This document shows positions 28,720 through 43,300 of a stretch of 64,000 nucleotides of DNA, in pieces. Within the stretch, counting starts at the first letter, position 1; every line of letters begins with the position of its first letter. Location: contig NC_091175.1 of NCBI RefSeq assembly GCF_040958095.1, positions 20,560,003 to 20,624,002 of the forward strand, written 5' to 3'. A model generated the notes under the pieces. It was not told the DNA's origin, ran no database searches, and saw only the letters and a list, made by a program, of their open reading frames with translations. The position numbers and the translations under genes are program-made. The stretch is from Procambarus clarkii. Taxonomy: Eukaryota; Arthropoda; Malacostraca; Decapoda; Cambaridae.

Positions 28720-29390
28720 TATACAGTATATCAACGTACAACACAATTAGAAAGTAGAAATCGGCACTATTTAGATGAACAAACCGGAAAACTTTTTTTT
28801 AACTTGTGTTGCTTTGACAAACTAAATTAACCTAACCTAACTTTCCTAGACCTAATATCGTACACGTGCGCTATACTAGGCCTAGGAACATTTAAATTGT
28901 CTTTTTAGCTTCATTTTTCATAAAAGAATTCCTTACGAGTCAGTATCCAGTACTACTATTTAAAAGTACCTATGAATTTGTGACTATTGACGATCTCCAC
29001 AAGAGATACTATCAAAACAGGAGGATGAGTTGAATTACTGTATTGCATTTCATTTACAGTGTTAACTCACGTCTTCCATGATCCTCATTTATTTGCAAGT
29101 GTTGTCCTCTTTAAACTTGTACTATATTACTCTATGTTTTGTTACATTTCAGTTGCTTTTCTAAATTAAATCTTAGTATTGACATTTTGTTATTAATGTA
29201 AATAAACTGCTGTACTGTTGCTAGAACTACCAACTCAATAATGTAATGATCTATGCCTGTCATCATCAAGTATTATCTTTTTATTGTATTCATTTTTTAT
29301 TTACCTTTCTCAATTTCGTTAGCTTATTTCTCTTTTAGGATTAAGTGTTTACCCCTTCACAACTTTAAATAATTATTTTTTCTAAATTAT
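28720..29390. other. No feature seen
   Basis: AT-rich, short CCTAACCTAAC motif at 28828; no conserved coding. Confidence 0.4.
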
Positions 29391-29394
29391 TTAG

Positions 29395-30127
29395 GTTTTG
29401 CCCCAAACAATTTGCATTATAGTGGCTTCATTATTATGTGCAATTCCTGTCCCCACAATTGTACATTATTACTATGTTCTTTGTACATACATTCTTTTAA
29501 ATACAAATTTGAAATGTAATTTAAATTTTGATTTGAAGTGTATGCACCTAACACAGTCAACTCATGGATCAACTCATGGATCAACTCAACTATTACGCAA
29601 AGCGTTTCGGGCATGAAAAACTTAAATGACAAGCTTAATACTAATTGAGCATAAAGAGTAGAATGAAAACAAGAAATGAAAACATAGCTGAAAAAGCAGC
29701 ACAAATACAATTCTGTCGACAAACAGCGCTCTTTAAAAAAAACAGACATTGGTTGACAATAGAAGGGTAAGGTAGGTTACAGGGAATTTATTAGGTACAG
29801 CTTCGCTTTTAACTTAAACTGGTTGAGAGAGGTACAGTCTTTAACATGGTTGGGAAGGTCATTCCACATTCTGGGCCCCTTGATTTGTAGAGCATTTCTA
29901 GTTTGATTAAGTCGTACTCTAGGAATATCAAAACTGTATTTATTTCTGGTGTAGTGCTCATGGGTTCTGTTACAACCTTCTATGAAGCTTTTGAGATCAG
30001 GATTGGCATTATAGTTTAGCGTTTTATATATGTATAATACACATAAGAGAATGTGCAGTGACTTAATGTCTAACATATTCAGAGATTTGAGTAGGGGTAC
30101 CGAGTGATGTCTGGGGCCAGACATCAT
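29395..30127 (-). mobile_element. LINE-B 3' end with C-terminal coding part
   Basis: The minus strand encodes 116 open codons with NRTHEHYTRNKYSFDIPRVR, then LNQTRNALQIKGPRMWNDLP and FKLKAKLYLI, the C-terminal tail of a CR1/L2-group ORF2. The 3' UTR follows with the CATGCCCGAAACGCTTTGCG module (29590-29613) and ends in T-rich sequence. 5'-truncated. Confidence 0.85.
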
Positions 30128-30420
30128 TGCCTTTACGGGTTTTATTGTATATCATAATTACTAAGCTATTTCACATACACTACAGAGGAAAACACGTGAA
30201 ATTATACTAATTTTGGCGAGTCTATGTTCTGTAACAGTAAACAAATCTAAATATAATTACAAGTTCTACGTCCTGCACCAGCCGCCGACATCTTGCCTCG
30301 TCCTCAGCCGGTGAACGCTTCTAGCAATCAACTGATGACAGCAAACGCCAGTAGCGCACACATTGACTTTACGACACATAACCGAATCCTACTCATATAC
30401 ATGTCCAACCCACGATTGAA
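30128..30420. other. No feature seen
   Basis: Spacer between opposed LINE ends. Confidence 0.35.
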
Positions 30421-30424
30421 ACAA

Positions 30425-30720
30425 TCAAGGGACCCCCACCTCCACCACTTTACGTGGTAATTGGTTCCACAAATCAACAACCCATGTAACACAAACAAGG
30501 ATCAATGGTTTCAAACTCAACAAGCCACAATGTAGGACTGAAAATAGGAGATACTTTTTTCACCCACAAGGCTATAAATCCATAGAACTGCCTACCCGCC
30601 GAAATCGTAAATGCCAAAACTCTGTTAAATTTTAAAGTCCAACTGGAAAAGATCAAGGCAAATGGGAGGACCTTCAACAAGCCGCCGGCTTCCTGTCCTT
30701 GTCGAGGTCATTAGTGTTAG
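30425..30720 (+). mobile_element. CR1-like LINE 3' end (family C)
   Basis: The plus frame reads NGFKLNKPQCRTENRRYFFT, then HKAINP and LPAEIVNAKTLLNFKVQLEK, the family-C C-terminus, with one stop inside; then GGCTTCCTGTCCTTGTCGAG. Confidence 0.75.
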
Positions 30721-31009
30721 TGGCTCTCTGGTAAATGAGGTAAAGATAATCCCAAAGTCTGCCCTCCGTAACCTTCTGGACATTTGCACCAAGATGCCCC
30801 CTTTCACAACCCCTTGGTGAGACATGTATTCGCAGATAGGAGTAGCCATGGGTTTTATATTTTGATTACAACAATAAATTAATTATTATAATGTTTCGAT
30901 TATTTCTGAGGCCCATTATTTCTGAGTGTGCCCAGAAATTTATTCCCCTAAATATATAAACATTATTATCATTATGATTGACTAAATCACATTTTTGGAA
31001 ACCCACTTG

Positions 31010-31190
31010 GGTTTATACCCCATAGGGTTAAAAACCCAGGGAATCACCTACCCGATGAAAGCGTAAATGCCAAAACGTTTATAAATTTTAATGTCAAACT
31101 GGAAAAGATCATCAGGACAAATGGGGGGACCTTCGACAAGCCGCCGGCTTCCTGTCCTCGTCGAGGCCACTAGTGTTAGGGGGCTCTAAA
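31010..31190 (+). mobile_element. CR1-like LINE 3' end, shorter copy
   Basis: Same TACCCGATGAAAGCGTAAAT to GGCTTCCTGTCCTCGTCGAG end as 30585-30710; truncated further. Confidence 0.72.
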
Positions 31191-31246
31191 TCTAATCCTA
31201 GAGGGCGAGACCAGTTGTGAACGCCAGTTAGCGTACAAGTTAAGCG

Positions 31247-31277
<31 letters not shown>

Positions 31278-31321
31278 GGTAGCCATAGGTACCTATATAC
31301 CATAGGTACATAGGTAGCCAT

Positions 31322-32549
<1,228 letters not shown>

Positions 32550-32553
<4 letters not shown>

Positions 32554-32936
32554 GTACCTAGTAGCCAGAACTCACTTCTCAGCCTACTATTCAAGGCCCG
32601 ATTTGCCTAATAAGCCAAGTTTTTCTGAATTAATATATTTACAATAATTTTTTTCTTATGAAATGATAAAGCAACCCTTTTCTCTATGTATGAGGTCATT
32701 TTTTTTTATTGGAGTTAAAATTAACGTAGATATATGACCGAACCTAACCAACCCTACCTAACCTAACCTAACCTATATATATAGGTAAGGTTAGGTTAGG
32801 TAGCCGAAAAAAGCTAGGTTCGGTTAGGTTAGGTAGGTTAGGTAGACTAAAAAACATTAATTCATGAAAACTTGGCTTATTAGGCAAATCGGGCCTTGAA
32901 TAGTAGGCTGAGAAGTGCGTTCTGGCTGTTAGGTAC

Positions 32937-32940
<4 letters not shown>
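32550..32940 (-). mobile_element. TA-flanked telomere-motif MITE, unit 3
   Basis: 391 bp, same orientation as unit 2 and very similar to it. Confidence 0.88.
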
Positions 32941-33020
<80 letters not shown>

Positions 33021-33024
<4 letters not shown>

Positions 33025-33407
33025 GTACCTAGTAGCCAGAACTCACTTCTCAGCCTACTATGCAAGGCCCGATTTGCCTAATAAGCCAAGTTTTCATGAA
33101 TTAATTGTTTTTCGACTACCTAACCTACCTAACCTAACCTAACCTAACTTTTTCGGCTACCTAACCTAACCTAACCTATAAAGATAGGTTAGGTTAGGTT
33201 AGGTAGGGTTGGTTAGGTTCGGTCATATATCTACGTTAATTTTAACTCCAATGAAAAAAAATTGACCTAATACATAATGAAATGGGTAGATTTATCATTT
33301 CATAAGAAAAAAATTAGAGAAAATATATTAATTCAGGAAAACTTGGCTTATTAGGCAAATCGGGCCTTGCATAGTAGACTGAGAAGTGAGTTCTGGCTAC
33401 TAGGTAC

Positions 33408-33411
<4 letters not shown>
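33021..33411 (+). mobile_element. TA-flanked telomere-motif MITE, unit 4
   Basis: 391 bp, orientation of unit 1, with centre ATAAAGATAGG. Confidence 0.88.
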
Positions 33412-33488
<77 letters not shown>

Positions 33489-33492
33489 CTCT

Positions 33493-33580
<88 letters not shown>

Positions 33581-33584
<4 letters not shown>

Positions 33585-33967
33585 GTACCTAGTAGCCAGA
33601 ACGCACTTCTCAGCCTACTATGCGAGGCCCGATTTGCCTAATAATCAAATTTTTCATGAATTAATTGCTTTTCGACTACCTAACCTACCTAACCTAACCT
33701 AACCTAACTTTTTCGGCTACCTAACCTAACCTAACCTATAAAGATAGGTTAGGTTAGGTTAGGTAGGGTTGGTTAGGTTCGGTCATATATCTACGTTAAT
33801 TTTCACTCAAATAAAAAAAAATTGACCTCTTACATAATGAAATGGGTAGCTTTATCATTTCATAAGAAAAAAATTATAGAAAATATATTAATTCATGAAA
33901 ACTTGGCTTATTAGGCAAATCGGGCCTTGCATATTAGGCTGAGAAGTGAGTTCTGGCTACTAGGTAC

Positions 33968-33971
<4 letters not shown>
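33581..33971 (+). mobile_element. TA-flanked telomere-motif MITE, unit 5
   Basis: 391 bp, shares the ATAAAGATAGG centre and GACCTCTTACATAATGAAAT part with unit 4; probably a duplicate of it. Confidence 0.88.
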
Positions 33972-34037
<66 letters not shown>

Positions 34038-34057
34038 AGAGTTGTTACATTCTTGTA

Positions 34058-34325
34058 CAACCGAGTACGCGTAGCGTACGTATAGCGAGTATACGCGTAG
34101 CGTTTCGGGCAGGTCCCTGGAATACGACCCCCACGAAGAATCGTTTTTACAATCAAGTACCCATTTTACTGTTGAGTTAAACAGAGGCTGCAGTTAAGGA
34201 TTTGTGCCCAGTAAATCCTCCCCGACCGGGATACGAACCCATGACAAAGCGCTCGCGGAACGCCAAGTGAGTGTCTTACCACTACACCATGGAGACTGCT
34301 GGATTTTAACACAAAAGACACGTAG
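34058..34325 (-). mobile_element. tRNA-derived SINE, minus copy
   Basis: Minus-strand head TCTCCATGGTGTAGTGGTAA (A box), GGGTTCGTATCCCGGTCGGG (B box), body with GATTTACTGGGCACAAATCC and ending in CCTGCCCGAAACGCTACGCG, the same terminal module as LINE-B. That suggests the SINE borrows the LINE-B 3' end for mobilisation. Confidence 0.82.
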
Positions 34326-34412
34326 AGACAGGGGTGTAGCTTCTGACTTTGTTTTTATTAAAAAAACATTACATGTTAGGCGTTCACCTTTATGCATATT
34401 ATTATATATAAG

Positions 34413-34747
34413 TGTAGCGAGTAGATTATCCCAATAATATACTCGCTCCAAATGCATTGTTAATATTCCTGTCACCCTTTGGAGATGAATGAGGTGAGGC
34501 GTTGCCCGGGCAACACGGTGAGGTGTTGCCCGAGCATATAAGCAGCAGAATAGCAAACATTAACTAGTCTACTTTCAAGTGTGGTCTAGAGCAGACACTT
34601 GCGAGATACTGCACCGACGCTCAGTGCGCTCAACTCACACCAAAGTATCACCTGTGTACTTCTGTATATTCGACCAAATATATATATAGTATCTTAGTGT
34701 CTGTGTTTATTTGTCACCATACTTTACGTAACAATAGAACCGTTACA
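34413..34747 (+). mobile_element. LTR copy, opposite orientation to the Gypsy element
   Basis: 335 bp, TGTAGCGAGTAG to ACCGTTACA. It matches the LTR at 43825-44135 only as reverse complement. No primer site follows it, so it looks like a lone LTR or one displaced by inversion. Confidence 0.8.
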
Positions 34748-35049
34748 CAAGTATAACTATCACATAGTAAATGTAATAAGAGTTTACCCAGTGTTTTGTG
34801 CGTTCGATCATGTTCGTGGCCTTTCAGATGTGTAGTGTTTACACCGGCGGGTCGTACTCACCTAGTTGTGCTTGATTCCCGCCCGAAGGTCGGCCATCTT
34901 GGCGCGCGGATTGAACGCTCCTGGCTGGACTTTCTTTCCACACTTTACCTGGAGCTCATCTTTGAATTCAGCTGGCTTCTTTGGGCCAGTGTGTGCTCAC
35001 TACAGCTACCCAGGGGCTCACAGCACCGGGGGAGGCCGGAGCCTCCCTA

Positions 35050-36551
35050 ATGGACGCCTTCCCGAGCGGGGGCGCCATGGATGTTGACAGCAAGTCCCAG
35101 AGAGGAAAACGTCTGCTAGAAAATGAGTCAGCTGATGCTGCCCCAGAGCGAGATGCTAAGAGGATGTCTTCCCCTTCAGAAGACCGTAGTCTTGTGGTAC
35201 CCCATTCCTCGTTTGTGGTTGTCCTAATCCAGTCAGAATCAGGTCAGTGCGTGTTTGCTAATCCTCGTACCTTAGGTGCAGCAATTGAGGCTTCGGTATT
35301 GTGGCAATATTGCCTGCCCGAGACCATACGTACCCTGGGTAGGAGTACAGCACTGAAGCTACACATCAGAAAGGAGGCTCTATCACACATCTGTGTATCC
35401 GACATTATTAAGTTGGGGGACTGGCCTGTCAGGTGCCGACAGGTATATTGTCGCAGGAAGAGGAGTCTCGGGCCCGGTATGGGAAGAGTGGCCCAATTGA
35501 CCAGAGTGTTGATGTGCTCTGCAGGTGTTAGGGGGTGCATCAGCGGGATTATTGGAAGTTACCAGGATTCGCGGAGCAGCAGGGCCGACATCCATGGTCC
35601 GTGTAAAGTTCGATGGGCACCTCCCTGACCGGGTGGCACTACACAGGGCCTCGTATCAGGTTCAGCCCTACAATTTCCTTGTGTTACGATGTTACGCTTG
35701 TCATCTATTGGGCCACAGTCGCCTGACCTGCCGTAATGCAGCACGTTGTGCAAACTGCGGTAAAACAGGCCATTCAGACAGAAATAACGGTGAAAACAGC
35801 GAGGTGCTCTGCTGCACCTCGCTGCTTTTTATGCCATGGCCATCATAAGGTTACGTCCAAGAGTTGCCCTGTATATCTTGAGGCCCTCCAGTTGGACATC
35901 GATCATAAAACAGCTGGGACCCCTCGACAAGAGCTGTTCCAGAAGTTGCGCGCCCTCAATCAGCCTATCGCTTCTTCTCGCCTCCAGGTTCCCCCTGGTC
36001 GGGCCTCTTCACAAGTAGGAACTAGCAGACGCTCTTGCCTGTCCCAGTCACATGTCTCATACGCCCAGGCTGCTAATCGATTTTCCCTCCTGGGTAGCCT
36101 TGACACTGACGGAAACTCATCCACGGATACAGACATAGACGCTCAGTCTCGGCCGGAGCCCGGTACTCGTCACCCTCCTGCCTCTCCCCAAAGAAGCCAA
36201 CACCTGCGTCGTCGACACACCCATCGATCAGGAGGTACTGCTCCAACAGATAGCCCTGATGATCCTCTGGTCCCCCAGGGACTTTCCCAGGGGATTATGA
36301 CACCAGTGGAACACGAGGCTCAGAGTGAAGCACCCACCAGTCGCAGGCGCCGTCAAGAGAGTTCACGAGCCGATCACTGCTTCCGTCAGGCAAAGAGAAG
36401 CATTGATCAACATCCTCTGGACTGGCTGACATTGATACCACACATTTTACTTACTTTGTATGAGGGTTTTATGGCTTTTTCTAGTGGTTTCCCTTTTGGT
36501 GACGTCTGTGCACAGATGGTCAAAAAGTTAGCTGTTGTATTTCAGAGATAA
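35050..36551 (+). pseudogene. LINE ORF1 (gag-like, CCHC zinc knuckles)
   Basis: Starts MDAFPSGGAMDVDSKSQRGK; the middle carries an RRM-like part, then three knuckles: CYACHLLGHSRLTC, CANCGKTGHSD and CFLCHGHHKVTSKSC, and a proline/serine-rich tail ending near 36551. The frame changes twice (about 35525-35630 and 35740-35850). This is the nucleic-acid-binding ORF1 of an I-group LINE. The ATG at 35050 opens the conserved part; an upstream in-frame ATG exists at 34981. Confidence 0.82.
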
Positions 36552-39500
36552 TGGCGCCCCACCCTGAGAATACTGTGGTGTTTTGGAATGCCCGCTCCCT
36601 TTTTAAGAATACGCAATTTTATCGCCAGCGCACCACCGTTGATCGTGGGACTCTGTGAGACTTGGCTTACTGACAATCTTTCCTTCACAGTGCTGCGGTA
36701 TTCGGTCTATAGACAAGATCGGCCAGTACGGGGTGGAGGGGGACTTGCCCTCTTGGTCAGGGACTCAGTTCCCAGCTCCTTGCTCCGAATTCACTCCTTC
36801 CCGGGTGGGCATTTAGAATTCATGGCAGTGAAGGTGCCCCTCTCCCATGGGTGGGGCACCTTTGGAGTTCTGTATAACCCCTGTCTACCAGTAACGAAGA
36901 AGGAACTAGAACACTATTTTCGTCAGATCACAGACACCTGCCTCGTCATGGGTGACTTTAACGCTCGGGACTCATCATGGCAACCTATGCTATCGGATCG
37001 CCACCACAACATTGCTGGCCGAGCCCTATTTCAGTTTCTCCTTGACTCCCCAGACCTCTCCTTACTGACGCCGCCAGGAACTAGGATAGACCCGCTAAAT
37101 GGACATACTTCAATGCTCGATCTTTGCATTGGAAGAGGCCCCTTCACGATGGCGCAGATATGGACCGGGCCATACCTGGGTAGTGATCACCTGCCCATCG
37201 TCATCTCCTTCGGGGGTACTGTTCGTCCTGCTGTGACCTCCCGAAGATCCAAATGGATCTTCTCGGAAGGGGGGAGGCATGGCTATGAGGCGGATGACTG
37301 GTCGACCCTTCCCGCAGTTACTGCAGATCTGCATGGGTCAGCGGATGCTCTCTCTGAGTCCCTCTTCAGTGTAGGCTCTCGGCATTTCAGGAGGACTAGT
37401 GGCCAGACAACCAATCCTTCCCGCCGTGGGGCACCGTGGTGGAATCCTGAATGTCGGCAGGCAGTACTGGACCGGCGACGTGCGCGGCGCCACCCTACTC
37501 CACTGCAGCGGCAGACCTTCCGCAGGGCGGACGCCAGGTGTAGACGAACAGTCCTCCTTGCCAAACGCAAGGCCTGGGCTGATTACCGTGCCACTCTCCG
37601 ATTCGACTCCTCTGCGGGAGCCTGGGCCTTTGTTCGCAAGATGACAGGTAGGTACTCCCAGCCTTCCATCCCACTCAGAGACCCCAGGGGTAATGGGGAC
37701 CTGGGGGAAGTACAAATAGCCGAACTCTTGGCTGACCACTTTGAAGATGTTTACCGTTCCCCGCTCCTTTCTGTGAGTTCTATAGGATGGGACAGGGTAT
37801 AGGACTAGCTCAGGACCTGGATCGTCCATTTACATCTGTTGAGCTGAAGGACGCTCTGTCACTCTCTAGGTCGGGCACTATGCCAGGGATAGACAACGTC
37901 CCATATGAATTTGTTCGGAGGGCACCCAAGATCCTTCAGTCCCACCTCCTTCACTTCTACAGCGCCTGCTGGACTCCTGGTGTCTTCCCTGACCCGTGGA
38001 AACACGCCATTCTTCTACCATTGGCCAAGTCAGGGAAGGATCCGTCTGTCCCGAGTTCATATCGGCCCATAAGTCTGTTTCCATGTCTCCGGAAACTGAT
38101 GGAACGCCTTGTTCACACCCGGCTACAATGGGTGGTGGAAACCTCAGGTCTTCTACCAGAGGGTATCAGTGGATTTCGGCCGGGAAGAAGCACGATGGAC
38201 TGCCTCCTCTCCTTGGAACATCGAATAATGGACACTTATCGCCGGAGAAGTGTTCCTTGCAGCATTCTTCGACATCAAGAGTGCATTTGACTCTGCTTCT
38301 CATTCTGCTGTCCTTCAGAGTCTGGCTCGAGTAGGTCTCTCGGGTCCGGCGTTGAGGTGGTTCCAAAACTATCTACAGGGCCGCTCATTCAAAGTGGCGG
38401 TTGGTGGAGTCTTCTCTACGTCCCGCCCTGTCTCGAGTGGTGTTCCCCAGGGAGCGATTCTGAGCCCACTATTATTCTCTATTCTTCTGTCTGATCTCCC
38501 TGTATTCCGGGGGGTCCAGGTTTTAGCCTATGCCGACGATGTAACCCTCGTGGCGGATAGTGCCACTCTCCTAGAGGCACAACGCTTCCTGCAAAATGCC
38601 GTGACTGTGTTCTCAGCAACTGTGCTGGGGAAGGGGCTCTCCATTAACCCTGTGAAAAGTTGCGTCATGAGTTTCACCTGGACCCGCTTACCAGACCAGC
38701 CAGTGGTGACCGTCGGGGGCTGTCGTCTCCCGATCGCTACGGAACACAGGTGGCTGGGGGTCGTTCTAGATAGCCCTCGGCTGACGTGGAGGCATCATAT
38801 GGACTACCTTCGGGCCTCATGCCTTCGTCGCTTGAACATCTTGAAACGGCTCTCTGGTGCGGCATGGGGGCTTCACGGGAGTCGCTCCTAGCTCTCTATA
38901 AGACCTTCATTCGTAGCAAGATCATGTATGCGAGTGAAGTCTATGGCTCAGCAGCAGCATCTGTCTTGGCAAGGCTGGATCCCATTCAAAATGATGCCCT
39001 TCGATCAGCGCTAGGAGCTATGCCCTCCTCGCCAGTTCTTTCTCTCCATGCCGAGTCGGGGCTATGGCCCCTGAGCTTTGAACGTCTTCTCGCCCACTGC
39101 CGCCAATTTCAACGGATAGTGCGTCTCCCTGCTACCCATCCACTTACTCGCCTCCAGCTCGAGGCTAACTGGTGGACGTGCCGGCGTCCAGCCGGCACGG
39201 CTGGACGCTCCCGACGTCGTCAGTTGCCTTTCGTCGTCCGGGCCTTGGCTGCATATTCACAGTTTTCCCTTCCCGTCCCTGTACTCACCCCTGGCCCGAT
39301 CATCTCATCGGTGCCTCCGTGGGCAGAAGAGCTCATTCGGGTTTCTGTCGACTTTTCCAAGCCTCCTCGTCGGAAGAGAGATTTAGAGGGTTTGGCCCCT
39401 TTAATTTTTGCAGACCTACGAGCCTCCTTATACTCTGGATACTTGGAGGTTTACACGGATGGGTCCCGCAAAGATCAGCCACCATCTACATCTGCGGCAG

Positions 39501-40346
39501 CATACTTTGCTCCTTTTTCCTTCTGTCAGACGTGGAAACTCTCCCCTGCTCATTCGTGCCTGGCTGAGGAACTGTTTGCAATCTTACTAGCCTTACGACT
39601 CCTTCGACAAGTTTCAGGGCCCTCTGCAGTCGTTTTCTACGTGGACTCAGTTACAGCCCTACATCTCATATCATCTCGGCGTCCACGAGTCCATCGTCAT
39701 ACTGTGTTACAGATCCGCGGAGAACTGCTGTCATACTCTGGTACTCCGGGTTGGTCCTTCTATCTCCAATGGGTTCCGTCACATGTCGGTATTAATGGCA
39801 ATGAGGTGGCCGACGCAGCAGCAGGGATGGCGCATGCCCTCCACGACTCTACAAATGTGCCTCTAGACCTTTCCGAAATTCTCCCGCAACTCCGGGCGGC
39901 TTGCCTCGCGAGCTAGGAGGCAATGATGGAGCCAGCACTCAGGTCCTCCTCTCTGTCGGGTCTCCGGGAGGACTTCTCCCCGCGTCCATGGACTCGTCAT
40001 CATTCTCGACACTGCCATCACTCGTCTCCGGATTGGGCACACCTGCCTGGCCGCACATCTCCATTGTCTACGGCTGATAGATTCCCCATACTGCCAGTGG
40101 TGTTCGACCCCGGAGGATACAGTGGAGCACCTTCTTCTTCACTGCCCTCGATTTCATAGCGCTCGCGTCAGACTACAGAGTGCCGTTCGTAGGCTGAATA
40201 TTCCCCGCCTCACTGTTCCAGTTCTCCTTGACGGGGCAGGTGCGAGAGACGAAGACGTCTGTCATGACATCCTTCGCCATACCTTCCGCTTCATCCGTCA
40301 TGTCCGTGGCCTGAAGATAATACAGATTACTACTCGCCGCCCGTAA
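36552..40346 (+). pseudogene. LINE ORF2: endonuclease - reverse transcriptase - RNase H
   Basis: Domains in order: apurinic-type endonuclease (36588-37250; LCETWLTD, MGDFNARDSSW, GSDHLPIV), linker with reverse transcriptase fingers (37787-38250; SYRPISL, GFRPGRSTMDCL), palm (38250-38890; FFDIKSAFDSASH, SSGVPQGAILSPLLF, YADDVTLVADS), thumb, RNase H (39440-39860; YTDGSRK, SCLAEELFAILLAL, YVDSVTALHLI, WVPSHVGINGNEVADAAAG) and a CQWCSTPEDTVEHLLLHC finger near the end. About four frame changes (near 36590, 37800, 38270 and 38800-38890) and a break after 39916. Domain order and RNase H put it in the I/R1 group. The 3' end (CGCCGCCCGTAA, 40335-40346) abuts the Gypsy integrase. Confidence 0.9.
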
Positions 40347-43300
40347 TTTCTGGACAAAAGTGGGGTCTGGGGGTGTGATAAGTGGCGTTGGGGTTAAGAA
40401 TTCGCCCGGAAGCCGCAGGCTAGATCCGTATACTAAGTCTGCTGCCGAGAATCCACTGCCCTCCTTCGTGGCCGAACGGATGCCAAGCAAGACTAATGGA
40501 AGGTTGTCGATCCAATCATCAGGGCGTGCTTGAGCTCTTAGGGCAGCTTTTAGTTGTCTATGCAAGCGTTCTACCATTCCGTTCGACTCAGGGTGGTATG
40601 CTGTGGTTCGGTTATGTGTGGTGCCGAGGAATTCCATAAGTTCCTTCCATAGATATGATTCGAACTGTCGTCCTTGGTCGGTGATGATGACAGAGGGGCT
40701 GCCAAAACGGGCGACCCATCCAGAGAGGAAAGCCTGGACCACTGACTCAGCTGAGATGTTGATTAATGGGATTGCTTCCGGCCATCTGGAGAATCGATCG
40801 ATGCAGGTGAGTAGATAAGAATATCCTCTTGCCGACGGTAATGGTCCAACGATGTCTACATGCACCACCTCGAAACGGTCAGAAGGTAACGGAAACTGTT
40901 GAAGAGGGCTCTTTGTGTGACGATGTGTTTTCGCTCGCTGGCACTGGAGACATGAGCGAGTCCATCGTCGAACATCGGCATTGATTCCTGGCCATACAAC
41001 ACGCTCCATTAGTAGTTTCTGGGAAGCACGTACTCCTGGGTGTGCTAGGGAGTGAAATACTGAGAACGTTTTCCAGCGAAACTGGGCAGGAATGTAGGGC
41101 CTAAGTGCTCCCGTCCGTGAGGTGTCACAGATTATCCTTCCGCCACCTTCCATGGGAATCTCGATGAACCGGAGAGCTGTGTCAGATGTTCGTAATCGCT
41201 GCAGATCAGGGTCTTCCCGTTGGGCCTTACTGATTACACAAGTCCACCTGAGCTGGGTTTGTCACGACGTGGTTTATGGTGGGTCGAGACAGTGCATCGG
41301 CTATGACATTATTAGTTCCTTTGACATGACGGATATCCGAGGTAAATTGGGAAATAAATCCCAGGTGGTTGGCTACTCGAGGAGAGTGAGCATCACCCTT
41401 GGCCGCCAGCGCATAAGTGAGAGGTTTGTGGTCTGTGAGGATGTGGAAGTTCCGCCCCTCGAGAGAGTGCCGGAAATGTTGTATGACTGAGTAGATGGCG
41501 AGCAGTTCCCTATCAAAAGTGCTGTACTTCTCTTCAGTGGGTGACAGGCGCGCTGAAAAGAATGCAATTGGGCGCCATTCTCCTTCAACGAGCTGTTGTA
41601 GTACAGCACTAATTGCTGTGTTTGAAGCGTCGGTAGATAGATTGGTGGGAGCGTCAGACACTGGGTGTGCGAGCAAGGTGAATTCCGCCAGCTTGTGTTT
41701 TATGTCGGTGAATGCTGTCTCTGCCTGGGGAGTCCACTCCAACGGAAGACGGGACGTGAGTTTCCGACCACGTAAGAGGTCGTATAAGTGTCGCAAGATG
41801 TCCGAACAATGTGGGATGAATCGATGATAAAAATTCACTACACCAAGAAATTCTTGCAACTTCTTTGGAGTAGATGGGCGCGGGAATTCCTTGATTGCCT
41901 CGATTTTCTTCTCTAGTGGTTGGACCCCTGCTGCTGACACACGGTGTCCCAAGAAATCCAGCTCTGGAACATGGAAAATACACTTCTCGGAGTTGAGCTG
42001 CAAGCCGAAGTTGCGCAGACGGGTGAGAAGGAGTCGGAGGTGTAGCAGATGTTCTGTTGGTGATGTACTGGCCACCAGCAGATCGTCAATGTAGGCGTAG
42101 CAAAAAGGAAGGTCCTTAACTACTTGGTCGATGAAGCGTTGGAATGTCTGGGCTGCATTCCGTAGACCAAAAAGGCATCCGGACGAATTCAAACAGTCCA
42201 AAAGGTGTTGTGATCGCTGTTTTCGGAATGTCTGCCGGTTCCACAGGGATCTGGTGAAATGCCCGCACAAGGTCAATTTTCGAAAAAAACGGTTGCGTTG
42301 CTCAATCCCTGTGAGAAATCCTGGATGTGTGGTATTGGGTAGCGATCCGGCAGAGTGCGAACGTTGAGAGCCCTGTAGTCTCCGCAAGGGCGCCATTCCC
42401 CTGGGGCTGTTTTCGGGACCATATGGAGAGGTGAAGCCCATGGACTGCTCGAAGGGCGGATTATTCCCGCCTCTTGTAGCTTATTGAATTCAGCACGTGC
42501 TACCGCCAGTCGTTCCGGTGCCAGGCGGCGTGGTCTGGCGAAGGTAGGTGCTCCCGTTGTAGTAATGTGATGCGTAATCGTATGCTGCACCTCTGGTCGA
42601 GGGCTGGCAGGTTGGGTCACATCTTTGAATTCATCCAGGAGTGCTTGAAGTTCCGTAGATGCGACTGGGGTGACGATGTTAACTTGTGTAGAGGTACTAG
42701 GAGAGGCTCGAAGTACTGCACCTGCGGGATCCACCATAAGTCGATGGTGTTGCAGGAAATCCCATCCAAGAATGGGTTGTTCCACATCCGCTATGAGGAA
42801 AGTCCACGTAAAGCGACCCAGAGAGGCGAACTCGAGAACCAGGGCGCGGGTCCCATATGTACGGACGGACGTACCATTGGCGGCTCGTAAGTCCAAACCA
42901 GGAGTACGGGTTGGTTTGACCAGTGGGGGAGGCAACACGCTAGCTGCTGCACCTGTGTCAACGAGGAAACGGCGTTTGGTTATGACGTCAGATATGTAGA
43001 GCAGTGTAGTGTTTGAAATGGCGGGGTCACTGGCCGTTAACAGTCCCCGCCGAAGTAGTTTCCCGACCAGGAACAAGGAGCCCTACAGTTGCGGGCTTGG
43101 TGTCCGAACTTCTGGTGGTAAGAACAAAGCTTTCCCCGACGTTCTCGCTGTCGCCTAGAGACCGATACTGGATTCGCATGGTACGTTTTCCCTGGGTGGA
43201 CGAAACGCCGGTTCTGGAGGACGTCGAGTTGTTGGGTGTCTGTAGTCTGCTGTGTATCACTGAGGTGGGACAATATAGTGTTATCAGACGTCGTATGAAG

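Noticed and set aside
35050-36551. Host CCHC zinc-finger gene
   Set aside because: Lies directly before an endonuclease - reverse transcriptase - RNase H frame on the same strand; it is LINE ORF1.
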